Shown here: positions 12,004 to 25,777 of the stretch, in pieces
Layout of the letters: each line of letters begins with the position of its first letter
How positions within the stretch are numbered: the stretch's first letter is position 1
Assembly: GCA_946800325.1 (NCBI GenBank)
Contig: OX326957.1
Span: 56,212,977-56,276,976 of the forward strand
Source: Luzula sylvatica
Lineage: Eukaryota > Streptophyta > Magnoliopsida > Poales > Juncaceae
Length of the DNA stretch: 64,000 nt
Direction: 5' to 3'
Program-made: the position numbers and the translations under genes
Notes under the pieces: generated by a model
Database searches by the model: none
What the model was told of the DNA's origin: nothing
What the model saw: only the letters and a program-made list of their open reading frames with translations

Positions 12004-14552
12004 AAAAGTTATGTAGTAAAAGATACGATACAAATAATCTAAAAACACGTTATTTGAACTCCTCAAAGCGTTAAAATCTTGTTTTGAATCGAAAAACTAA
12101 CTTTCTTAGTGTTTGTAAAATTTGGTGAAAAGTTATGTAGTAAAAGATACAATACAAATGATCTTAAAACACATTATTTGAACTCCTCAAAGCGTAAAAA
12201 TCTTGTTTTGAATCGAAAAACAAACTTTCTTAGTGTTTGTGAAATTTGGTGAAAAGTTATGTAGTAAAAGATATGATACAAATGATCTAAAAACACGTTA
12301 TTTGAACTCCTGAAAACGTTAAAATCTTGTTTTGAATCGAAAAACAAAGTTTCTTAGTGTTTGTGAAATTTGGTGAAAAGTTATGTAGTAAAAGATACGA
12401 TACAAATAATCTAAAAACACGTTATTTGAACTCCTCAAAGCGTAAAAATCTTGTTTTGAATCGAAAAACAAAATTTCTTAGTGTTTGTAAAATTTGGTGA
12501 AAAGTTACGTAGTAAAAGATACAATACAAATGATCTTAAAACACGTTATTTGAACTCCTCAAAGCGTAAAAATCTTGTTTTGAATCGAAAAACAAACTTT
12601 CTTAGTGTTTGTGAAATTTGGTGAAAAGTTACGTAGTAAAAGATACGATACAAATAATCTAAAAACACGTTATTTGAACTCCTGAAAACGTTAAAATTTT
12701 GTTTTGAATCGAAAAACAAACTTTCTTAGTGTTTGTGAAATTTGGTGAAAAGTTATGTAGTAAAAGATAAGATACAAATAATCTAAAAACACGTTATTTG
12801 AACTCCTCAAAGCGTTAAAATCTTGTTTTGAATCGAAAAACAAAATTTCTTAGTGTTTGTAAAATTTGGTGAAAAGTTATGTAGTAAAAGATACGATACA
12901 AATGATCTAAAAACACGTTATTTGAACTCCTGAATACGTTAAAATCTTGTTTTGAATCGAAAAACAAACTTTCTTAGTGTTTGTGAAATTTGGTGAAAAG
13001 TTATGTAGTAAAAGATACGATACAAATAATCTAAAAACACGTTATTTGAACTCCTCAAAGCGTTAAAATCTTGTTTTGAATCGAAAAACAAACTTTCTTA
13101 GTGTTTGTGAAATTTGGTGAAAAGTTATGTAGTAAAAGATACGATACAAATGATCTAAAAACACGTTATTTGAACTCCTCAAAGCGTTAAAATCTTGTTT
13201 TGAATCGAAAAACAAACTTTCTTAGTGTTTGTGAAATTTGGTGAAAATTTATGTAGTAAAAGATACGATACAAATGATCTAAAAACACGTTATTTGAACT
13301 CCTGAATACGTTAAAATCTTGTTTTGAATCGAAAAACAAACTTTCTTAGTGTTTGTGAAATTTGGTGAAAAGTTATGTAGTAAAAGATACGATACAAATG
13401 ATCTTAAAACACATTATTTGAACTCCTCAAAGCGTAAAAATCTTGTTTTGAATCGAAAAACAAACTTTCTTAGTGTTTGTGAAATTTGGTGAAAAGTTAT
13501 GTAGTAAAAGATACGATACAAATGATCTAAAAACACGTTATTTGAACTCCTCAAAGCGTTAAAATCTTGTTTTGAATCGAAAAACAAACTTTCTTAGTGT
13601 TTGTGAAATTTGGTGAAAATTTATGTAGTAAAAGATACGATACAAATGATCTAAAAACACGTTATTTGAACTCCTGAATACGTTAAAATCTTGTTTTGAA
13701 TCGAAAAACAAACTTTCTTAGTGTTAGTGAAATTTGGTGAAAAGTTATGTAGTAAAAGATACGATACAAATAATCTAAAAACACGTTATTTGAACTCCTC
13801 AAAGCGTTAAAATCTTGTTTTGAATCGAAAAACAAACTTTCTTAGTGTTTGTAAAAATTTGGTGAAGAGTTATGTAGTAAAAGATACAATACAAATGATC
13901 TTAAAACACATTATTTGAACTCCTCAAAACGTAAACATCTTGTTTTGAATCGAAAAACAAACTTTCTTAGTGTTTGTGAAATTTGGTGAAAAGTTATGTA
14001 GTAAAAGATATGATACAAATGATCTAAAAACACGTTATTTGAACTCCTGAAAACGTTAAAATCTTGTTTTGAATCGAAAAACAAACTTTCTTAGTGTTTG
14101 TGAAATTTGGTGAAAAGTTATGTAGTAAAAGATACGATACAAATAATCTAAAAACACGTTATTTGAACTCCTCAAAGCGTTAAAATCTTGTTTTGAATCG
14201 AAAAACAAACTTTCTTAGTGTTTGTGAAATTTGGTGAAAAGGTATGTAGTAAAAGATACGATACAAATAATCTAAAAACACGTTATTTGAACTCCTCAAA
14301 GCGTTAAAATCTTGTTTTGAATCGAAAAACAAACTTTCTTTGTAAAATTTGGTGAAAAGTTATGTAGTAAAAGATACCATACAAATGATCTTAAAACACA
14401 TTATTTGAACTCCTCAAAGCGTTAAAATCTTGTTTTGAATCGAAAAACAAACTTTCGTAGTGTTTGTAAAATTTGGTGAAAAGTTATGTAGTAAAAGATA
14501 CGATACAAATGATCTAAAAACACGTTATTTGAACTCATGAAAGCGTTAAAAT

Positions 14553-16391
14553 GAAAGAAAGTTTGTTTTTCGATTCAAAACAAGATTTTAACGCTTTGAA
14601 GAGTTCAAATAACGTGTTTTTAGATCGTTTGTATCGTATATTTTAATACATAAATTTTCCCCAAATTTCACAAACACTAAGAAAGTTTGTTTTTCGATTA
14701 AAAACATGATTTTAACGCTTTGAGGAGTTCAAATAACGTGTTTTTAGATCATTTGTATCGTATCTTTTACTACATAATTTTTCACCAAATTTCACAAGCA
14801 CTAAGAAAGTTTGTTTTTCGATTCAAATCTAGATTTTAACGCTTTGAGGAGTTCAAATAACGTGTTTTTAGATCATTTGTATCGTATCTTTTAATACATA
14901 ACTTTTCACCAAATTTCACAAACACTACGAAAGTTTGTTTTTCGATTCAAAACAAGATTTTAACGCTTTGAGGTGTTCAAATAACGTGTTTTTAGATCAT
15001 TTGTATCGTATCTTTTACTACATAACTTTTCACCAAATTTCACCAACACTAAGAAAGTTTATTTTTCGATTCAAAACAAGATTTTAACGCTTTGAGGTGT
15101 TCAAATAACGTGTTTTTAGATCATTTGTATCTCTTTTACTTCATAACTTTTCACCAAATTTCACAAACACTAAGAAAGTTTGTTTTTAGATTCAAAACAA
15201 GATTTTAACGCTTTGAGGAGTTCAAATAACGTGTTTTTAGATTATTTGTATCGTATCATTTACTACATATCTTTTTACCAAATTTCACAAACTCTATGAA
15301 AATTTGTTTTTCGATTCAAAACAAGATTTTAACGCTTTGAGGAGTTCAAATAACGTGTTTTTAGATCATTTGTATCGTATCTTTTACTACATAACTTTTC
15401 ACCAAATTTCACAAACACTAAGAAAGATTGTTTTTCGATTCAAAACATGATTTTAACGCTTTCATGAGTTCAAATAACGTGTTTTTAGATCATTTCTACC
15501 GTTTCTTTTACTACATAACTTTTCACCAAATTTTACAAACACTAAGAAAGTTTGTTTTTCGATTCAAAACAAGATTTTAACGCTTTGAGGAGTTCAAATA
15601 ACGTGTTTTTAGATCATTTGTATCGTATCTTTTACAACATAACTTTTCACCAAATTTTACAAACACAAAGAAAGTTTGTTTTCCGATTCAAAACAAGATT
15701 TTAACGCTTTGAGGAGTTCAAATAACGTGTTTTTAGATCATTTGTATTGTATCTTTTACTACATAACTTTTCACCAAATTTCACAAACACTAAGAAAGTT
15801 TTTTTTTAGATTCAAAACAAGATTTTAACGTTTTCAGGAGTTCAAAAAACGTGTTTTTAGATCATTTGTATCGTATCTTTTACTACATAACTTTTCACCA
15901 AATTTCACAAACACTAAGAAAGTTTGTTTTTCGATTCAAAACAAGATTTGAACGCTTTGAGGAGTTAAAATAACGTGTTTTTGGATCATTTGTATCGTAC
16001 CTTTTACTACATAACTTTTCACCAAATTTCACAAACTCTATGAAAGTTTGTTTTTAGATTCAAAACAAGATTTTAACGCTTTGAGGAGTTCAAATAATGT
16101 GTTTTTATATCATTTGTATCGTATCCTTTACTACATAACTTTTCACCAAATTTCACAAACTCTAATACAAGATTTTAACGCTTTGAGGAGTTCAAATAAC
16201 GTGTTTTTAGATCATTTGTATCGTACCTTTTACTACATAACTTTTCACCAAATTTCACAAACAGTAAGAAAGTTTGTGTTCAGATTCAAAACAAGATTTT
16301 AACGCTTTGAGGAGTTCAAATAACGTGTTTTTAGATCATTTGTATCGTATCCTTTACTACATAACTTTTTACCAAATTTCACAAACTCTAT
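14553..16391 (-). repeat. Large inverted block 2 (1839 bp)
   Basis: Block 1-3 subgroup. It carries the T-run monomer (about 15799) that block 1 lacks, but is missing the monomer with atgaaagttag that blocks 1 and 3 have. It also has a 3-bp deletion (gtatctctttt near 15130). The 102-bp deletion monomer at 16158 reads aactctaatac. Confidence 0.92.
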
Positions 16392-16880
16392 GTTTTGCAT
16401 CGAAAAACAATCTTTCTTAGTGTTTGTGAAATTTGGTGAAAAGTTATGTAGTAAAAGATACGACACAAATGATCTTAAAACACGTTATTTGAGCTGCTCA
16501 AAGCGTTAAAAGCTTGTTTTGAATCCAAAAACAGACTTTCTTAGTGTTTGCGAAATTTGGTGAAAAGTTATGTAGTAAAAGATACGATACAAATAATCTA
16601 AAAACACGTTATTTGAACTCCTCAAAGCGTTTCGATCATGTTTTGAATCGAAAAACAAACTTTCTTAGTGTTTGTGAAATTTGGTTAAAAGTTATGTAGT
16701 AAAAGATACGACACAAATGATCTAAAAACACGTTATTTGAACTCTTCAAAGCGTTAAAATCTTGTTTTGAATCGAAAAACAAACTTTCTTAGAGTTTGTG
16801 AAATTTGGTGAAAAGTTATGTAGTAAAAGATACGATACAAATGATCTAAAAACACGTTATTTGAACTCCTCAAAGCGTTG
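16392..16880 (+). repeat. (+) linker after block 2 (489 bp)
   Basis: Same four-monomer linker as 8425-8913, offset 7967. Local changes include ttggttaaaag and gatacgacac in its third monomer. Confidence 0.92.
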
Positions 16881-17101
16881 GAGGAGTTCAAATAACATGT
16901 TTTTAGATCATTTGTATCGTATCTTTTACTACATAACTTTTCCCCAAATTTCACAAACACTAAGAAAGTTTGTTTTTCGATTCAAAACATGATTTCAACG
17001 CTTTGAGGAATTCAAATAACGTGTTTTTAGATCATTTGTATCGTATCTTTTACTACATAACTTTTCACCAAATTTCACAAACACTAAGAAAGTTTGTTTT
17101 T
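16651..17101. repeat. Palindromic strand-switch junction 3
   Basis: Spacer 16872-16880, offset 7967 from junction 2. The left arm carries agagtttgtg in place of agtgtttgtg near 16792. Confidence 0.9.
16881..17101 (-). repeat. Short inverted segment, 221 bp
   Basis: Third copy of the short palindromic inversion, offset 7967 from 8914-9134. It shares ttccccaaattt but keeps gtttttagatc. Confidence 0.92.
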
Positions 17102-20100
17102 AGTGTTTGTGAAATTTGGTGAAAAGTTATGTAGTAAAAGGTACGATACAAATGATCTAAAAACACGTTATTTGAGCTCCTCAAAGCATTAAAATCTTGT
17201 TTTGAATCGAAAAACAAACTTTCTTAGTGTTTGTAAAATTTGGTGAAAATTTATGTAGTAAAAGATACGATACAAATGATGTAAAAACACGTTATTTGAA
17301 CACCTAAAAGCGTTAAAATCTTGTTTTGAATCGAAAAACAAACTTTCTTTGTGTTTGTGAAATTTGGTGAAAAGTTATGTAGTAAAAGATACGATAGAAA
17401 TGATCTAAAAACACGTTATTTGAACACCTCAAAGCGTTAAAATCTTGTTTTGAATCGAAAAACAAACTTTCTTAGTGTTTGTGAAATTTGGTGAAAAGTT
17501 ATGTAGTAAAAGATACGATACAAATGATCTAAAAACACGTTATTTGAACACCTCAAAGCGTTAAAATCTTGTTTTGAATCGAAAAACAAACTTTCTTTGT
17601 GTTTGTGAAATTTGGTGAAAATTTATGTAGTAAAAGATACGATACAAATGATCTAAAAACACGTTATTTGAACACCTCAAAGCGTTAAAATCTTGTTTTG
17701 AATCGAAAAACAAACTTTCTTAGTGTTTGTGAAATTTGCTGAAAAGTTATGTATTAAAAGATACGATACAAATGATCTAAAAACACGTTATTTGAACTCC
17801 TCAAAGCGTTAAAATCTTGTTTTGAATCGAAAAACAAACTTTCTTAGTGTTTGTGAAATTTGGTGAAAAATTATGTAGTAAAAGATACGATAAAAATGAT
17901 AAAAAACACGCTATTCGAACTCCTCAAAGCGTTAAAATCTTGTTTTGAATCTAAAAACAAACTTTCATAGAGTTTGAGAAATTTGGTGAAAAGTTATATA
18001 GTAAAAGGTACGATACAAATGATCTAAAAATGCGTTATTTGAATCCCCAAAGCGTTAAAATCTTGTTTTGAATCGAAAAACAAAATTTCTTAGTGTTTGT
18101 GAAATTTGGTGAAAAGTTATGTTTTAAAAGATACGATACAAATGATCTAAAAACACGTTATTTGAACTCCTGAAAACGTTAAAAATCTTGTTTTGAATCG
18201 AAAAACAAACTTTCTTGGTGTTTGTGAAATTTGGTGAAAAGTTACGTAGTAAAAGATACGATACAAATAATCTAAAAACACGTTATTTGAACTCCTCAAA
18301 GCGTTAAGATCATGTTTTGAATCGAAAAACAAACTTTCTTAGTGTTTGTGAAATTTGGTGAAAAGTTATGTAGTAAAAGATACGATACAAATGATCTAAA
18401 AAAACGTTATTTGAACTCCTCAAATCGTTAAAATCTTGTTTTGAATCGAAAAACAAACTTTCTTAGTGTTTGTGAAATTTGGTGAAAAGTTATGTAGTAA
18501 AAGATACGATACAAATGATCTAAAAACACGTTATTTGAACTCCTGAAAACGTTAAAATCTTGTTTTGAATCGAAAAACAAACTTTCTTAGTGTTTGTGAA
18601 ATTTGGTGAAAAGTTATGTAGTAAAAGATACGATACAAATAATCTAAAAACACGTTATTTGAACTCCTCAAAGCGTAAAAATCTTGTTTTGAATCGAAAA
18701 ACAAACTTTCTTAGTGTTTGTAAAATTTGGTGAAAAGTTATGTAGTAAAAGATACGATACAAATAATCTAAAAACACGTTATTTGAACTCCTCAAAGCGT
18801 TAAAATCTTGTTTTGAATCGAAAAGCAAAATTTCTTAGTGTTTGTAAAATTTGGTGAAAAGTTATGTAGTAAAAGATACAATACAAATGATCTTAAAACA
18901 CATTATTTGAACTCCTCAAAGCGTAAAAATCTTGTTTTGAATCGAAAAACAAACTTCTTAGTGTTTGTGAAATTTGGTGAAAAGTTACGTAGTAAAAGAT
19001 ACGATACAAATAATCTAAAAACACGTTATTTGAACTCCTCAAAGCGTTAAAATCTTGTTTTGAATCGAAAAACAAACTTTCTTAGTGTTTGTGAAATTTG
19101 GTGAAAAGTTACGTAGTAAAAGATACGATACAAATAATCTAAAAACGCGTTATTTGAACTCCTCAAAGCGTTAAAATCTTGTTTTGAATCGAAAAACAAA
19201 CTTTCTTAGTGTTTGTGAAATTTGGTGAAAAGTTATGTAGTAAAAGATACGATACAAATAATCTAAAAACACGTTATTTGAACTCCTCAAAGCGTTAAAA
19301 TCTTGTTTTGAATCGAAAAACAAAATTTCTTAGTGTTTGTAAAATTTGGTGAAAAGTTATGTAGTAAAAGATACAATACAAATGATCTTAAAACACATTA
19401 TTTGAACTCCTCAAAGCGTAAAAATCTTGTTTTGAATCGAAAAACAAACTTTCTTAGTGTTTGTGAAATTTGGTGAAAAGTTATGTAGTAAAAGATACGA
19501 TACAAATGATCTAAAAACACGTTATTTGAACTCCTCAAAGCGTTAAAATCTTGTTTTGAATCGAAAAACAAACTTTCTTAGTGTTTGTGAAATTTGGTGA
19601 AAATTTATGTAGTAAAAGATACGATACAAATGATCTAAAAACACGTTATTTGAACTCCTGAATACGTTAAAATCTTGTTTTGAATCGAAAAACAAACTTT
19701 CTTAGTGTTTGTGAAATTTGGTGAAAAGTTATGTAGTAAAAGATACGATACAAATAATCTAAAAACACGTTATTTGAACTCCTCAAAGCGTTAAAATCTT
19801 GTTTTGAATCGAAAAACAAACTTTCTTAGTGTTTGTAAAAATTTGGTGAAAAGTTATGTAGTAAAAGATACAATACAAATGATCTTAAAACACATTATTT
19901 GAACTCCTGAAAACGTAAACATCTTGTTTTGAATCGAAAAACAAACTTTCTTAGTGTTTGTGAAATTTGGTGAAAAGTTATGTAGTAAAAGATATGATAC
20001 AAATGATCTAAAAACACGTTATTTGAACTCCTGAAAACGTTAAAATCTCGTTTTGAATCGAAAAACAAACTTTCTTAGTGTTTGTGAAATTTGGTGAAAA

Positions 20101-20418
20101 GTTATGTAGTAAAAGATACGATACAAATAATCTAAAAACACGTTATTTGAACTCCTCAAAGCGTTAAAATCTTGTTTTGAATCGAAAAACAAACTTTCTT
20201 AGTGTTTGTAAAATTTGGTGAAAAGTTATGTAGTAAAAGATACCATACAAATGATCTTAAAACACATTATTTGAACTCCTCAAAGCGTTAAAATCTTGTT
20301 TTGAATCGAAAAACAAACTTTCGTAGTGTTTGTAAAATTTGGTGAAAAGTTATGTAGTAAAAGATACGATACAAATGATCTAAAAACACGTTATTTGAAC
20401 TCATGAAAGCGTTAAAAT
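17102..20418 (+). repeat. (+) domain 4
   Basis: Opens with the agctcctcaaagcatt monomer seen after the other 221-bp inversions, then four successive gaacacc-type monomers (two more than at 9300-9480), then the cassette 17742-18236. It ends at an entry junction identical in form to 6582 and 14552. Confidence 0.92.
17742..18236 (+). repeat. Cassette, copy 5
   Basis: aatcccc at 18042; aaatgcg; aaatttgctg just before it and acacgctattcg inside. Confidence 0.88.
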
Positions 20419-22384
20419 GAAAGAAAGTTTGTTTTTCGATTCAAAACAAGATTTTAACGCTTTGAAGAGTTCAAATAACGTGTTTTTAGATCGTTTGTAT
20501 CGTATATTTTAATACATAAATTTTCCCCAAATTTCACAAACACTAAGAAAGTTTGTTTTTCGATTAAAAACATGATTTTAACGCTTTGAGGAGTTCAAAT
20601 AACGTGTTTTTAGATCATTTGTATCGTATCTTTTACTACATAATTTTTCACCAAATTTCACAAGCACTAAGAAAGTTTGTTTTTCGATTCAAATCTAGAT
20701 TTTAACGCTTTGAGGAGTTCAAATAACGTGTTTTTAGATCATTTGTATCGTATCTTTTAATACATAACTTTTCACCAAATTTCACAAACACTACGAAAGT
20801 TTGTTTTTCGATTCAAAACAAGATTTTAACGCTTTGAGGTGTTCAAATAACGTGTTTTTAGATCATTTGTATCGTATCTTTTACTACATAACTTTTCACC
20901 AAATTTCACCAACACTAAGAAAGTTTATTTTTCGATTCAAAACAAGATTTTAACGCTTTGAGGTGTTCAAATAACGTGTTTTTAGATCATTTGTATCGTA
21001 TCTTTTACTTCATAACTTTTCACCAAATTTCACAAACACTAAGAAAGTTTGTTTTTAGATTCAAAACAAAATTTTAACGCTTTGAGGAGTTCAAATAACG
21101 TGTTTTTAGATTATTTGTATCGTATCATTTACTACATATCTTTTTACCAAATTTCACAAACTCTATGAAAATTTGTTTTTCGATTCAAAACAAGATTTTA
21201 ACGCTTTGAGGAGTTCAAATAACGTGTTTTTAGATCATTTGTATCGTATCTTTTACTACATAACTTTTCACCAAATTTCACAAACACTAAGAAAGATTGT
21301 TTTTCGATTCAAAACATGATTTTAACGCTTTCATGAGTTCAAATAACGTGTTTTTAGATCATTTCTACCGTTTCTTTTACTACATAACTTTTCACCAAAT
21401 TTTACAAACACTATGAAAGTTAGTTTTTCGATTCAAAACAAGATTTTAACGCATTGAGGAGTTCAAATAATGTGTTTTAAGATCATTTCTATCGTATCTT
21501 TTACTACATAACTTTTCACCAAATTTTACAAACACTAAGAAAGTTTGTTTTTCGATTCAAAACAAGATTTTAACGCTTTGAGGAGTTCAAATAATGTGTT
21601 TTTAGATCATTTGTATCGTATCTTTTACTACATAACTTTTCACCAAATTTTACAAACACAAAGAAAGTTTGTTTTTCGATTCAAAACAAGATTTTAACGC
21701 TTTGAGGAGTTCAAATAACGTGTTTTTAGATCATTTGTATTGTATCTTTTACTACATAACTTTTCACCAAATTTCACAAACACTAAGAAAGTTTTTTTTT
21801 AGATTCAAAACAAGATTTTAACGTTTTCAGGAGTTCAAAAAACGTGTTTTTAGATCATTTGTATCGTATCTTTTACTACATAACTTTTCACCAAATTTCA
21901 CAAACACTAAGAAAGTTTGTTTTTCGATTCAAAACAAGATTTGAACGCTTTGAGGAGTTAAAATAACGTGTTTTTGGATCATTTGTATCGTACCTTTTAC
22001 TACATAACTTTTCACCAAATTTCACAAACTCTATGAAAGTTTGTTTTTAGATTCAAAACAAGATTTTAACGCTTTGAGGAGTTCAAATAATGTGTTTTTA
22101 TATCATTTGTATCGTATCCTTTACTACATAACTTTTCACCAAATTTCACAAACTCTAAAACAAGATTTTAACGCTTTGAGGAGTTCAAATAACGTGTTTT
22201 TAGATCATTTGTATCGTACCTTTTACTACATAACTTTTCACCAAATTTCACAAACAGTAAGAAAGTTTGTTTTCAGATTCAAAACAAGATTTTAACGCTT
22301 TGAGGAGTTCAAATAACGTGTTTTTAGATCATTTGTATCGTATCCTTTACTACATAACTTTTTACCAAATTTCACAAACTCTAT
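20419..22384 (-). repeat. Large inverted block 3 (1966 bp)
   Basis: The fullest member of the block 1-3 subgroup. It has both the atgaaagttag monomer (near 21415) and the T-run monomer (near 21792) that blocks 2 and 1 respectively lack. The 102-bp deletion monomer is at 22151. It ends at ctctatgttttgcatcg. Confidence 0.92.
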
Positions 22385-23051
22385 GTTTTGCATCGAAAAA
22401 CAATCTTTCTTAGTGTTTGTGAAATTTGGTGAAAAGTTATGTAGTAAAAGATACGACACAAATGATCTTAAAACACGTTATTTGAGCTGCTCAAAGCGTT
22501 AAAAGCTTGTTTTGAATCCAAAAACAGACTTTCTTAGTGTTTGCGAAATTTGGTGAAAAGTTATGTAGTAAAAGATACGATACAAATAATCTAAAAACAC
22601 GTTATTTGAACTCCTCAAAGCGTTTCGATCATGTTTTGAATCGAAAAACAAACTTTCTTAGTGTTTGTGAAATTTGGTGAAAAGTTATGTAGTAAAAGAT
22701 ACGATACAAATGATCTAAAAACACGTTATTTGAACTCTTCAAATCGTTAAAATCTTGTTTTGAATCGAAAAACAAACTTTCTTAGTGTTTGTGAAATTTG
22801 GTGAAAAGTTATGTAGTAAAAGATACGATACAAATGATCTAAAAACACGTTATTTGAACTCCTCAAAGCGTTAAAATCTTGTTTTGAATCGAAAAACAAA
22901 CTTTCTTAGTGTTTGTGAAATCTGGTGAAAACTTATGTAGTAAAAGATACGATAGAAATGATCTCAAAACACGTTATTTGAACTCCTCAAAGCGTTAAAA
23001 TCTTGTTTTGAATCGAAAAACAAACTTTCTTAGTGTTTGTGAAATTTGGTG

Positions 23052-23546
23052 AAAAGTTATGTATTAAAAGATACGATACAAATGATCTAAAAACACATTA
23101 TTTGAACTCCTCAAAGCGTTAAAATCTTGTTTTGAATCGAAAAACAAACTTTCTTAGTGTTTGTGAAATTTGGTGAAAAATTATGTAGTAAAAGATACGA
23201 TAAAAATGATAAAAAACACGTTATTTGAACTCCTCAAAGCGTTAAAATCTTGTTTTGAATCTAAAAACAAACTTTCATAGAGTTTGTGAAATTTGGTGAA
23301 AAGTTATATAGTAAAAGGTACGATACAAATGATCTAAAAACGCGTTATTTGAATCCCCAAAGCGTTAAAATCTTGTTTTGAATCGAAAAACAAAATTTCT
23401 TAGTGTTTGTGAAATTTGGTGAAAAGTTATGTTTTAAAAGATACGATACAAATGATCTAAAAACACGTTATTTGAACTCCTGAAAACGTTAAAAATCTTG
23501 TTTTGAATCGAAAAACAAACTTTCTTGGTGTTTGTGAAATTTGGTG
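23052..23546 (+). repeat. Cassette, copy 6
   Basis: aatcccc at 23352; aaacgcg. First copy within the 2231-bp duplication. Confidence 0.88.
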
Positions 23547-25282
23547 AAAAGTTACGTAGTAAAAGATACGATACAAATAATCTAAAAACACGTTATTTGA
23601 ACTCCTCAAAGCGTTAAAATCTTGTTTTGAATCGAAAAACAAACTTTCTTAGTGTTTGTAAAATTTGGTGAAAAGTTATGTAGTAAAAGATACAGTACAA
23701 ATGATCTTAAAACACATTATTTGAACTACTCAAAGCGTAAAAATCTTCTTTTGAATTGAAAAACAAACTTTCGTAGTGTTTGTGAAATATGGTGAAAAGT
23801 TATGTAGTAAATGATACGATACAAATGATCTAAAAACACGTTATTTGAACTCCTCAAAGCGTTAAGATCATGTTTTGAATCGAAAAACAAACTTTCTTAG
23901 TGTTTGTGAAATTTGGTGAAAAGTTATGTAGTAAAAGATACGATACAAATGATCTAAAAACACGTTATTTGAACTCCTCAAAGCGTTAAAATCTTGTTTT
24001 GAATCGAAAAACAAACTTTCTTAGTGTTTGTGAAATTTGGTGAAAAGTTATGTAGTAAAAGATACGATACAAATGATCTAAAAACACGTTATTTGAACTC
24101 CTGAAAACGTTAAAATCTTGTTTTGAATCGAAAAACAAACTTTCTTAGTGTTTGTGAAATTTGGTGAAAAGTTATGTAGTAAAAGATACGATACAAATAA
24201 TCTAAAAACACGTTATTTGAATTCCTCAAAGCGTTAAAATCTTGTTTTGAATCGAAAAACAAAATTTCTTAGTGTTTGTAAAATTTGGTGAAAAGTTATG
24301 TAGTAAAAGATACAATACAAATGATCTTAAAACACATTATTTGAACTCCTCAAAGCGTAAAAATCTTGTTTTGAATCGAAAAACAAACTTTCTTAGTGTT
24401 TGTGAAATTTGGTGAAAAGTTATGTAGTAAAAGATACAATACAAATGATCTAAAAACACGTTATTTGAACTCCTCAAAGCGTTAAAATCTTGTTTTGAAT
24501 CGAAAAACAAACTTTCTTAGTGTTTGTGAAATTTGGTGAAAAGTTATGTAGTAAAAGATACGATACAAATGATCTAAAAACACGTTATTTGAACTCCTGA
24601 AAACGTTAAAATCTTGTTTTGAATCGAAAAACAAACTTTCTTAGTGTTTGTGAAATTTGGTGAAAAGTTATGTAGTAAAAGATACGATACAAATAATCTA
24701 AAAACACGTGATTTGAACTTCTCAAAGCGTTAAAATCTTGTTTTGAATCGAAAAACAAACTTTCTTAGTGTTTGTAAAATTTGGTGAAAAGTTATGTAGT
24801 AAAAGATACAATACAAATGATCTTAAAACACATTATTTGAACTCCTCAAAGCGTAAAAATCTTGTTTTGAATCGAAAAACAAACTTTCTTTGTGTTTGTG
24901 AAATTTGGTGAAAAGTTATGTAGTAAAAGATACGATACAAATGATCTAAAAACACGTTATTTGAACTCTTCAAATCGTTAAAATCTTGTTTTGAATCGAA
25001 AAACAAACTTTCTTAGTGTTTGTGAAATTTGGTGAAAAGTTATGTAGTAAAAGATACGATACAAATGATCTAAAAACACGTTATTTGAACTCCTCAAAGC
25101 GTTAAAATCTTGTTTTGAATCGAAAAACAAACTTTCTTAGTGTTTGTGAAATCTGGTGAAAACTTATGTAGTAAAAGATACGATAGAAATGATCTCAAAA
25201 CACGTTATTTGAACTCCTCAAAGCGTTAAAATCTTGTTTTGAATCGAAAAACAAACTTTCTTAGTGTTTGTGAAATTTGGTG

Positions 25283-25777
25283 AAAAGTTATGTATTAAAA
25301 GATACGATACAAATGATCTAAAAACACATTATTTGAACTCCTCAAAGCGTTAAAATCTTGTTTTGAATCGAAAAACAAACTTTCTTAGTGTTTGCGAAAT
25401 TTGGTGAAAAATTATGTAGTAAAAGATACGATAAAAATGATAAAAAACACGTTATTTGAACTCCTCAAAGCGTTAAAATCTTGTTTTGAATCTAAAAACA
25501 AACTTTCATAGAGTTTGTGAAATTTGGTGAAAAGTTATATAGTAAAAGGTACGATACAAATGATCTAAAAACGCGTTATTTGAATCCCCAAAGCGTTAAA
25601 ATCTTGTTTTGAATCGAAAAACAAAATTTCTTAGTGTTTGTGAAATTTGGTGAAAAGTTATGTTTTAAAAGATACGATACAAATGATCTAAAAACACGTT
25701 ATTTGAACTCCTGAAAACGTTAAAAATCTTGTTTTGAATCGAAAAACAAACTTTCTTGGTGTTTGTGAAATTTGGTG
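25283..25777 (+). repeat. Cassette, copy 7
   Basis: aatcccc at 25583; identical to copy 6 apart from c at 25395. Confidence 0.88.

Larger units (their letters stand above)
9135..14552 (+). repeat. (+) domain 3
   Basis: About 44 direct monomers with cassettes at 9527-10021 and 11510-12003. A monomer at about 14340 lacks about 6 bp (ctttctttgtaaaa). Its last kilobase resembles both 1500-2300 and 5500-6580. It ends in the gaactcatgaaagcg entry monomer. Confidence 0.92.
7905..17505. repeat. Duplication at offset 7967 (7905-9538 and 15872-17505)
   Basis: Covers the right end of blocks 1 and 2, the linkers, the 9-nt palindromes and the following gaacacc monomers. A difference at 7971 (t) against 15938 (a) is visible, with others inside. 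After 9538/17505 the second copy gains two extra gaacacc monomers. The left parts of the blocks align at offset 7970, because monomer losses differ between copies. Confidence 0.85.

Noticed and set aside
15799..15810. T-run in the T-run monomer as a transcription terminator
   Set aside because: It is a substitution-extended tttgttttt of the normal monomer, present in six block copies, with no gene upstream.
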